Below, in pieces: positions 11,562-21,746 of a stretch of DNA of 64,000 nt; positions within the stretch are counted from its first letter, which is position 1, and each line of letters begins with the position of its first letter. Below the pieces are notes generated by a model. That model was not told the origin of the DNA. It ran no database searches and saw only the letters and a list, made by a program, of their open reading frames with translations. The translations under genes and the position numbers were made by a program. Source of the stretch: Dendrocalamus latiflorus. Its lineage: Eukaryota; Streptophyta; Magnoliopsida; Poales; Poaceae. Location of the stretch: the NCBI GenBank assembly GCA_017311315.1, contig CM029622.1, positions 16,069,100 through 16,133,099 on the forward strand. The letters run 5' to 3'.

Positions 11562-14500
11562 CTAAACACAAGTAAGCACTTCTTTGTATACTATATTTTT
11601 TGTTTCATTACAGGCAGCACCCTTTTCATTTTCAATGAGTATCTTTAGGCCCGAACGTGATGTAACACGTGATACTGCCACATATAGTTGCCCATGAGAA
11701 AAGACCGGGTTTCGCAAATAAATGCCAACTTTGGTTAAGGTCTGGCCTTGGCTTTTGTTGATAGTCATTGCATACGAAAGCTTAATTGGAAACTGTCGTC
11801 GTTGTAATGTGAATGGCCAGCGAGGACTGGTTGCATTCAATATAATTCTTGGTATACAGACAGTGTGTCCAATATTAGTTCCAGTGATTATAGATCCTTC
11901 AAGAATTCGATCACCAAGTCTTGTGATAATCAGACGTGTTCCATTACAAAGACCCATGGACTGATTTATATTTCGTAGCAACATCACTGGAACACCTATT
12001 TTCAGATAGATGGCATGATGTGGAAGACCATTGAGTGTTATAGAATTTAGAAATTCAGGTGGATATAGCAGATTAGCATCACCAATTTGAGTATCAGATT
12101 GAGAGATACAGTCAAAACTAAGATACTCTCTACTGTCACCAGGAATTTTATCAAAAACAGCTTTGTTAAGTTCATCAACAGCAGCATTAGTTGGGCAAAT
12201 AATTGCTCGCTGCGCTAGATATTCGCTGTTTTGATAGTTCAGACAGAATGAATCATAGGTAGCATCCACAATTGCATCCATGTTGTTATGGGTTGGCAGC
12301 AGCAGAAGATCATTTGGTATAGTTATCCAAGTGGGGTGAATTTCTCCTGATTTTGCAATTGCTGGGACTTCTCCATTTCCAATATCAAGTACCCATTGAG
12401 CAAAGTCAGATAGAGCCTGACGTTGTGGAAGAGAAAGTTTTGGATTGTGAAGCCTCATATTAGTAGATAATATGAGTATCTCGATGTGTCGCCAAAGTGA
12501 TGACTTAATAAGCGAAGATCGAATAATTTCTGTTTTTGTACCACCTTCAATAACAGGTAAGATTTGACGAAAGTCTCCACTAAGAACAACAAGTTTTCCA
12601 CCAAAAGGTATATTCATATAACCAGTATCTTCGACAGACATAATATCACGTAATGTTCTATCAAGCGCTTCAAAACAGCGTCTATGAGTCATAGCCGCCT
12701 CATCCCAAAGAATCAGAGAAGTTTTGTTAATAAGTTCAGCTAGCATTGTTCCTCGTGCTATACTACATAAGCTCCTTTCATTGATGTCAAGAGGTATTTT
12801 AAAACGAGAGTGTGCTGTGCGGCCACCTGGAAGTAAAAGTGAAGCAACTGCAGATGAAGCTACAACAAGAACTATTTGACCTCTAGCTCTTAATGTAGTT
12901 ATGATAGCATTCCAAAGGAATGTCTTTCTAGTACCACCATGGCCTGATACAAAGTAAAAACCATTGTTTTTTTTTCAGTAACACAGCCTATAATTTTATT
13001 GTATATAACAGACTGTTCAGCATTGAGTTGATCACACAATGAGGCAGCATGTGTTGACAGAACAGCTGTATCATAGTCAAGCTCTTCGGCAAGAAGTCTA
13101 TTACCAGAGGGAGAAGCACTGTATGTTGATTCACTGTTGATATTGTATGTAGCAAAGCTAAGACCATTCTTTGAGAAAACAGTAGAAAGCTCATTTAATA
13201 ATTGGGTTTGCAGATAATTGGCTGGTATTGAATACGTTGCATTTTGTAATCCTTGTCGTATTCTATATGCGATGTCATCAGCAAGGAAACACCAATATCT
13301 ATCAAATAAATTCTGAGGACTAACAACACTACAGAAAGAAAGCACTATCATGAAGAGGTGTCTAAGCTGGTATGGAGTGGCCCAAATAATTGCTTCATCA
13401 AAGAGTAAAAACCACTCTGTGTCGTCACCAACTAAGCCACGAGCTTTGCAAGCTTCTTTGAATGTAGGATATTGTACACCATTGAAAGTTCTAATATCCT
13501 CATAGCTTTGCGCACCAGAAACAACCATTAAAAGCATTCTTACGTAAAATAGTTCACCAGTGCTTGGATGCACATTATATATACGACCAATCTTTGATGT
13601 TTTGCGTTTCCTTTTCATCCATTTTTTGTTATTGGTATCCCATTTCCAGTTTGATGGAAACTGATAATACGTAAAAGACCTTGCTTCCACAAACTGTTGA
13701 TTGGCAACAAACCATTCAGTTAGAGTGGTTTTGTGAGCTCTTGGATCAGTAACGATTTGTTGTAAGTCTGTGTCTTCATGGTATATAATTCTATTCATAT
13801 CAGGCATATGCACAGTAAGTCGTTCAACGGAAGGCATTCGGCCATGTATTTCAAATTCAAATAATCGCCAAATTGCTTCACATGATGATAGGTATCTAGA
13901 AAATTGTTTTGTGTACAAAAGTGTTAATAAGTATGCAGCACTACCACAAAAACAGTAAGTAAAACTGACGAAGAATTAACAAAAATATCAACAAAAGTTG
14001 AGAAGAAACTATACTGCAGAAAAGGTGTAATGCATTGTATAAACAAAGTAGTACCTGCATTTAATATAATCAGCAATTTCATCTATTCCTTGTCTAGCTT
14101 GTGGATTAGCTGTGTCTGGAGACTGGTCAGCAGTAGAAAAATTCATTCTTGCTTTATCTTGCCCTTTAGTAAGATATTTGAATAAATATTTGACAAGATT
14201 TGTTTTATTGCACCATTCAACATTGATGTGTGCCTGAAATTTTTTTAATAACTTCATATTGTATGGAACTACCCATTTGTTATCCAATCTGATACCATTC
14301 TTGGTAATAAATCGATTAGTATCTCGGCGACGATACACTGGAAAGCCAGATTCATTAATGATCGTTTCTGGGTTAAATTCTTTGGGATATCGTTTTGAAC
14401 ACATTCCATTTTTCATGCATGGACACTTTTTATTAAGATTTCCGCATGGACCATGCATCATAAATTCTTCAATAAGAGCATAACCAAGTGGGTCATCATG

Positions 14501-16109
14501 TGGATCAGGGATTTCGGCACATATAAGGGAATCTATCAATTCAGCAGTTAGATCCATTGTATGATTAGCAAGCCATATGAGGATATGAACATGAGGTAGG
14601 CCCCTCTTTTGAAATTCAATAGTGTATAAAACTGTTAGAAAAAACAAAACAATTTAGAGAGAAAAGTAGTGCATTAAAAGGAAAGAAGTATCTGTAGAGT
14701 GGAAGCAACAAACTAACCTGCTCGTATAACACCGAAAGTGTGACCACTTTTTATGTCAGAAATATATTCAGTGAGCTTCATGTGGAATACTCGAGTTACA
14801 ATATCAGAACGGTCTACATATTTTTGACCAGGTTCATGTTTGAGTGCGTCCATAATTTCTGGCCATCTTGAATTACATGTGAAAGTAGAAAAGATATCAG
14901 GAGGACCGTATTCACGGCAGATAGCCATAGCATCTTGATAGTTGAGTGCATTGTATCGAGGGCTACCAGTAAAGCTTGCAGGAAGCAAGATTCTAATACC
15001 AATATTTCTGCCTTCTGATGTGCCCTCACCAAGTGCGTCTGAGATGCCTTGATATGTGTCTGAACGCAAGACATCTTGATTGAAGAAATGAAATGATAAA
15101 CGATTTGCTTCTATGCATGAATAGCAATCAACCTCTATTTGATTTGATAGGCGGCCACAGCATGTATAAGGATTAGATTCATTTTTACGATAATGACATT
15201 CATAGCAGTAGTACTCAAGCATTGAGACTTCATCTCTGACAGAAGTTACATTATCATCAGTAGTTCTGTATTTAATACCAAGATGGAAGCCTTTTTGACC
15301 ATATGGAAATAATAATGGATACTGAAGAGACATCAGAGCAGGATTGAGTGGTGATATTTGTTTGAGATCACCAGGATGAGTCTTAACAACGATATCAAAT
15401 CTGTTGTTTTCTAGAGATAGATCACCCACAATCAGGGCAGCCAATACAGACACACTTGGTAAAGAATATCGATCATCATGGGTATCAGATGAACCAATAA
15501 GACGAATATGAATTTCTGCATTCTCTTGAGAAAATAAGCGATCTCGTGCCATTCTAAATTTTTTGACTAATGGATTGAAGCAGTTAAGCATATGAATTAA
15601 GGCAGCAACTATATCACTATCTGGTTCATCATTTGTGCCATCTTCTTGATCAAAAACAGAGAGCCTATTGTGAACTTCATTTTGTGTATCATAAATATAG
15701 AGCTGTGCATACTGCGGTTTTTGGCCTGGTGTAGGAATTAATGAACCAATTCGGTGATGAACAACACCATTTATACGGAAAACATAAGGGCCTTCACCGG
15801 TGTTAATGCTCCTGTCAACATCTACGCCCAAGGAAGTGAATGCAAATAGGGAATTGTAGTGCCGAATCAGATGCATGAAGTGATTTGATCGTGGGCCTTT
15901 ATCAAAACCAATAAGCTCTTGAAGTGGATATGGAAACTGATTATGCAGTGGAAGAGAAACTTTACCACCACGACAACATCTATTGTAAATAACTCGTTGA
16001 TGTCTAGAAGAGCTTCTATGGTGAGATCTTTCTTGGAACCAAAATATAGCACCACATTTATAACACTCATAATCTGGACCACCATAGTATGATCGATTAT
16101 CATAAGTGG
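11562..16109 (-). pseudogene. Helitron RepHel (HUH replication initiator + PIF1-type helicase), frameshifted
   Basis: Main exons on the minus strand: 16109-14718, 14631-14055 and 13895-11562, separated by GT-AG introns of 86 and 159 bp whose phases agree. Exon 1 holds a zinc finger (CYKCGAIFWFQER) and the Helitron_like_N region (ICREYGPPDIFSTFTCNSRW). Exon 2 carries the HUH motif GLPHVHILIW, the cysteine-rich CPCMKNGMCSKRYP and the paired tyrosines YLFKY. Exon 3 carries the linker and the SF1 helicase, including SGDFRQILPVIEGG, TINKSQGQTLTKVGIY and GQLYVAVSRV. Two lesions are seen. An A9 run (12967-12975) is one base short, shifting frame just before Walker A. The Walker A glycine is an arginine (GGTRKT; AGA codon at 12927-12929). 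The 5' exons upstream of 16109 are not fully resolved. Confidence 0.85.
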
Positions 16110-16769
16110 CTGAAATGGTGTTAAAACCAATATAAAAGTAGGAATAACAAATAGGCGTAACAATCATATAAAACACACGGATAAACAATAGTCTAAGTCC
16201 AAAAATATGGCCGAACCTTTTAAGAAGGAAATATATTCCTTAGAAAAACAAATGGTTGGTTCTTTGAGTGGGTTTAAGCTAAAAGGCAATGCGCTACCTG
16301 AAATGTGAACAAAACGTACGGACTGGTATAAACCAAGGGCTAAAAAAATGTGTAAGTTTCGACAGGAGCAAAAATCGAAAACCGAAAATCTTATAGCAGA
16401 AAATAATAAAACAAAAACACCTGTTCTAGCAACAACGCGCTGCAGATTGGATAACCTCCTTTTTTTCCTATTGTTAGCTGCTTCAATTGAGCTAACCAAT
16501 GGGCAAAAATGATCTCCTATTATGTAACCAATCAAAGTAAAAAAAGGGTAAACCAACAATGTAAACCAAAACTAATTGTAAAGGAAAAAATGGTTGTAAA
16601 GAGTGTTAATAACCATGTTGACGTTTCAGGTGAGGAATCATAGTAACATCTGTGATGAGCGCTGTGGAACAATAAATGGAACCGAAGAAAGACATCAATA
16701 GAAAATCAAAGTTCTAAAAAGGAACTGGGAGAGGACAGAAGGATGATGTTTATAAAGTACGCAACATTA

Positions 16770-16930
16770 AGAATAACCATACATGTTTCTGTTGGTGATT
16801 GGAAAGACAATGGTGTCAAGGTAGCAGATGAAACATTTGGAGACACTAATGAAGGAACTGATGAGCTAATTGGTTATTTTCCACGTAGAATTTCTTGACG
16901 ACGAGCTCTAGCAGAACGGGATGGATCCAT
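16770..16930 (-). pseudogene. Candidate first coding exon of RepHel, with an in-frame stop
   Basis: An ATG at 16930 opens MDPSRSARARRQEILRGK, a basic N-terminus of the kind found on plant RepHel proteins. A TAA follows at 16874-16876. The same frame then stays open with coding-like Ser/Thr/Pro content to about 16770. It is the best candidate for the RepHel start, but I could not chain the small exons between it and 16109 with certainty. Another exon-like block rich in Lys/Arg lies near 16420-16497. Confidence 0.35.
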
Positions 16931-17075
16931 AAAACTAAATGACAATAACCGACAATAATGATTGATGAGAAAAGATAACTCTAAAAACGAATCAATGAAA
17001 TCCATAAAACTAAATGGCAATAACCGACAATAATGATTGATGAGAAAAGATAACTCTAAAAATGAATCAATGAAA
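16926..17075. repeat. 75-bp tandem duplication next to the RepHel start
   Basis: Positions 16926-17000 and 17001-17075 are near-identical direct copies, differing at only two positions that I can see. The first copy begins inside the candidate RepHel start codon region, so the duplication may have moved or copied leader sequence. Confidence 0.85.
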
Positions 17076-17139
17076 AACCAGATGGAGAAAGCAATAATAA
17101 AAACAGACTGATATAAATGTCCAAAAATACATACATTCA

Positions 17140-19300
17140 AATTACTAAAAGCATAGTACAGATCATAAGAACTACAACATAGTAACTAACTAATACTTAT
17201 AGTCTAATACAGATCATAACTGCAAACACAAAATAGCAGTTAACTAAGATCTATAATAATGCAATAACGAATAAAGAAAGGAAGAAAGGTTATAGAGAAA
17301 AGAAGAGTACCACAAAATAATGTAATGATGAATTAGGAAAGAAGCAAAGTTTGCAAAGAAAAGGAGAGAAGATTTAGATCTATAATAAATACATAGAGAA
17401 TGAAAAGAAGAGAGTAATAAACTGTAAGCATATAATGTAACAGTTAGGGAACAAAATAACCACAGCTGAATTTAATATAAGTACGTACAATTTTATACAA
17501 TATAATAGCTAGCTACTATAACAACTATAACTGAATATAATATAATTATTACATGATAATGTACATAAATAGTTATCTCATAGAAATAGTAATGAGGAAC
17601 CAGAAAAGAAGCAAACTTTGTAAAGAAAAGAAGAGGAGATTTAGATCTATAATAAATACATAGAGAATGAAGACAGGAGAGTAATAAAACGTAAGATCAT
17701 ATAATATAACAGTTAGGTAACAAAATAACTATAGCTGAATTTAATATAAATACTACATGATAATTTATATAAATAGCTATTTCATATAAAGAATAATAGT
17801 GGATGAGGAAAGAAGAGAACTTTTAAACAAAAGGAGAGAAGATGTTTTTGAATAAAAGCAGAATGGTAAGAGTTATAGCCTACAAAATAAAGTAACAATG
17901 AACCAAGAAAGAAGCAAACTTTGTAAAGAAATGGAGAGGAGATTTAGATCTATAATAAATACATAGAGAATGAAAAGAAGAGAGTAATAAGCTGTAAGCT
18001 GATATAATATAACAGTTAAGTAAGAAAATAACTATAGCTGAATTTAATATAAATATGTATAATTTTATACAATATAATAGCTAGCTACTATGAGAGCTAT
18101 AACTGAATATAATATAATTATTACATGATAATGTACATAAATAGCTATCTCATAGAAACAGTAATGAGGAACCAGGAAAGAAGCCAACTTTGTAAAGAAA
18201 AGAAGAGAAGATTTAGATCTATAATAAATACATAGAGAATGAAGAGAAGAGAGTAATAAAATGTAAAGTGATATAATATAATAGTTAGGTAACAAAATAA
18301 GTACAGCTGAATTCAATATAAATACTACACGATAATTTATATAAATACCTGTTTTATATAAAGAATAACAGTGGATGAGGAAAGAAGACTACAGAAAAGG
18401 AGAGTACTACAAAATAAAGTAATGATGAATTAGGAAAGAAGCAAACTTTGTAAAGAAAAGGAGAGGAGATTTAGATCTATAATAAATACATAGGAAATGA
18501 AAAGAAGAGAGTAATAAACTGTAGGTTGATATAATATAACACTTAGCTAAGACAATAACTATAGCTGAATTTAATATAAACACATACAATTTTATAGAAC
18601 ATAATAGGTAGATACTATAACATATAAAGAATAATAGTGGATGAGGAAAGAAGAGAACTTTTAAACAGAAGGAGAGAAGATGTTTTTGAATAAAAACAGA
18701 ATGGTAAGAGTTATAGCTTACAGAATAAAGTAACGATGAATTAGGAAAGAAGCAAACTTTGTAAAGAAAAGGAGAGGAGATTTAGATCTGTAATAAATAC
18801 ATAGAGAATGAAAAGAAGAGAGTAATAAACTGTATGTTGATATAATATAAGAATTAGGTAAGAAAATAACTATAGCTGAATTTAATATAAATACATACAA
18901 TTTTATACAATATAATAGCTAGCTACTATAATAGCTATAATTGAATATAATATAATTATTACATGATAATGTACATAAAGAGCTATCTCATAGAAACAGT
19001 AATGAGGAACCAGGAAAGAAGCCAACTTTGTAAAGAAAAGAAGAGGAGATTTAGATCTATAATAAATACGTAGAAAATGAATAGAGGAGAGTAAAAAAAT
19101 GTAAGGTGATATAATATAACAGTTAGGTAACAAAATAACTATAGTTGAATTTAATATAAACACTACACGATAATTTATATAAATAGCTATCTCATATAAA
19201 GAATAATAGTGGATGAGGAAAGAAGAGATTTTTTAAATAAAAGGAGAGAATTATGAAATGGAAAAAGTAGAAAACACAGCAGGGAAGTTTCTAAATAAAA
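17140..19300. repeat. AT-rich tandem array inside the Helitron, about 7 units of 258-311 bp
   Basis: The anchor GATTTAGATCT recurs at 17371, 17638, 17941, 18210, 18468, 18779 and 19048, giving spacings of 267, 303, 269, 258, 311 and 269 bp. Units share GAAGCAAACTTTGTAAAGAAA before the anchor and an AATTTAATATAAATAC-type block after it. Two length classes suggest internal insertions or deletions. Weak echoes continue to about 20.6 kb. No coding potential is seen; short minus-strand frames here are repeated low-complexity peptides. Confidence 0.8.
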
Positions 19301-21090
19301 GAATAAGGGTAAGAGATATAGTGTACATAACAAGAACGACATTTTAGCAATGAAATTACGAAATGGGAAAAGTAGAAAAGATGTAAATCTACAATAAGCA
19401 GATAATCAATAAAAAAAGTACACTAATAACTTATAATGTAATACAATATAATAGGTAGACAATAAAATAGCCATAATCGGATATAATATAACTAACAAAA
19501 CATTAACGACAGCAACATTATAGCAACAATGAAATACAAACGAAATATTAAGTAAATGAAGATTGAGAAAACTTAACTATCAACAGGATGAAACTCAACA
19601 AGGAGAAATACGGAATAGAATAGGTGATTTCCAAACGGCAAACGACGATGAGCCAACTTTCAAGAATCCTGCATTCGTAAAATAGCAACGATTAAAAAAA
19701 AGGTAAAGCAAAATCACTACATAATAGTATATATGAATGCTTAGCTCGTATGACCAGCATAAATAGAGGTAACATAACGCAAAACAGGCTATGACTACCA
19801 CACAAACATTAACAAAGATAAGATATAAAAGCAGAATATCCTGGTAAAATAACTATCGACAAAACATAGACAAAGCGCGAAGTAACACAGATATGTAGAA
19901 GCAATTTACCTTAACGACAGAACTAAAAGGGGTTTCAACACTTAAAGACAGAACCAAGACAGCTTTGAACAAGGATTCTGCGATCGTGTAGCCTACAATG
20001 TCCCTGCACTGCGAAAACAAGTTGAAATACAACACTATAAGCAAACATAACAGAATATATATAACCAGGCTACTATAGAACAACATAATATAACTATTAC
20101 ATCATAATTTATACAAATGGGTATGACAAAACGTAAACAAAACGCGAACAAACACAAATATGTAGACGCAATTTAGCTTAACGACAGAACCAGAAGAGCT
20201 CCCAAGAAATCGAACCTACAACAACCCTACATGGCGCAAAGAAATTGAATACAACACTATGAGTAAACATAGCACAATATATCTAAGCAGAGCAGTGCAG
20301 ATAATAATTTATACAAATCGGTATCTCATACAAATAACATAGCTAAGAAAGCATCAATAAATGCAAGCAATGAAATAAAGCTACTATATATAAGTAAACA
20401 TAACACAATATATGTAAGCGGAACACCATAGATGAACAAAACATAGGTACTCCATGATAATTTATACAAATGAGTATTTCATATAAACAACGTAGCTAAG
20501 AAAACATCAACGAATGCCCACCTATTTTAAAGATAACAATAGTTAAATAACAAACAACGTAACACTAACGAGATCATAGCACACAACATAACACATAACA
20601 CATAAGAGTATAGAGAGGGCAACTATTACCAGGGATCATAGCACAGAACCGAAGCTCAAGCACAACGTAACAAAAAAAACGTTCCAGCAAGACACTCCAA
20701 ACAGCTGTCAACAACAAGGATTCAATCGCGAATGATCCTGCATGATAAAAGTAACAACTCAGAATGGCACTTAGAATGGGGCTATACTTAAAGCAAAAAG
20801 GAATCAGCAAGAAATCCTAGAGACAAGAAGTAATAAAAACAAATGATGTATTCATAAAGCGAACAATGCAACAAATAAAGTACGGGGCAAAGCGAACAAT
20901 GCAACAAATAAAGTACGGAGCAAGATGAAGAATAGCTGAAACAACGATGAAATAACAAACAGACCTTTCCATGGTGACGGCCTGAAGCAAGCAGAAGATA
21001 ACAAAGAGCAACCGCAACACAGACGATCATACCAAGTTGAAATGTGACTGCATTTAGACAGCAAAATATCAATAGAAAACCCTAAGCACA
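19301..21090. repeat. AT-rich Helitron interior, with a 33-bp tandem duplication
   Basis: There is no convincing gene. Positions 20858-20890 and 20891-20923 are 33-bp direct repeats. Fragments similar to the upstream array (ATACAAATGGGTATCTCATA-like) recur around 20.1-20.5 kb. This could be a long 5' UTR intron of RepHel, which is an inference. Confidence 0.5.
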
Positions 21091-21698
21091 AAAACTAACA
21101 AGAACGGGCAAACTTTAAGCATAACGTAACAAAAGTAAGAGCAGGTAAAACAACAGCGAAACAGCAAGCAGACCTTTCCACGCCGATCACCTCAACAAGC
21201 GGGTCGAAGCAAAATGTCGCTGAACCAAACGCCGAAGAACGGAGAAAGCAAGGAGAACCGAAACGAACCGAAGAACGGAGAAAGCAAGGAGAACCGAAAC
21301 GAAAGAAGAATGCACAGCGTACGAAGCGCCGGACGCGGACGGGAGCCAGAAAGCCAAAACCAAACGTTCTGACGAAATCCAAATCCGCCGTACGGAGCGC
21401 CGGACGCGGACGGGAGCCACAAAGCCAAAACGAAACGCTCTGACGAAATCCGCGCGGCGCTCACTGCTTTCTCTGGAAACGCGACACGCATTAAAAACCC
21501 ACGAACGCAGCGCTCGGTGACCAACGAAGACTCCACGCACGTAAATCCGCCGCTCGCTATCCAGTGAAGCAAAATGCGGACGTAGAGCGCTCACGTACTG
21601 CGCACACACGCGTCGACACTGCAGCGCAGGTCCCTTGACGTGGCACAGGTGAGCGACGAGGAACTCCCCTATCTTTGTTTTAGGTATTATACCATTGA
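21091..21698 (-). promoter_or_regulatory. GC-rich 5' leader of the Helitron with two internal duplications
   Basis: GC content rises sharply compared with the preceding 4 kb. Two direct duplications are visible: period 36 bp (21233-21268 and 21269-21304) and period 71 bp (starting at 21319 and 21390). Frames here are Arg/Ser-rich and lack family motifs. A GC-rich, CpG-containing leader beside the candidate 5' TC terminus is what a promoter for the minus-strand RepHel gene would look like. Confidence 0.45.
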
Positions 21699-21746
21699 AA
21701 TTTCCGAGTACATTTTAATACCACTGAAATAACTCTCCGTTCATGT

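Larger units (their letters stand above)
7312..21698 (-). mobile_element. Helitron, autonomous type (RepHel + RPA), decayed
   Basis: The element lies on the minus strand. Its 3' end is canonical: a perfect 10-bp stem with a 2-nt loop (7322-7343), then a short spacer, then CTAG (7312-7315) followed by a host T (position 7311). It encodes an RPA-like gene (7936-10942) and a RepHel gene (11562 to about 16930). The 5' end is less certain. The best candidate is the minus-strand TC at 21698, reading TCAATGGTATAATACC, just outside a GC-rich leader; however it is preceded by T rather than the expected A. If correct, the element is about 14.4 kb. Both genes carry disabling lesions, so it is not autonomous as read. 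Confidence 0.8.

Noticed and set aside
17140..21600. Many minus-strand frames with hydrophobic Tyr/Ile/Leu-rich peptides
   Set aside because: They follow the repeat period of the AT-rich array and have no domain; they are low-complexity by-products.
21187..21609. Arg/Ser-rich frames in the Helitron leader
   Set aside because: Open in several frames because of GC-rich duplicated DNA, with no recognisable motif.
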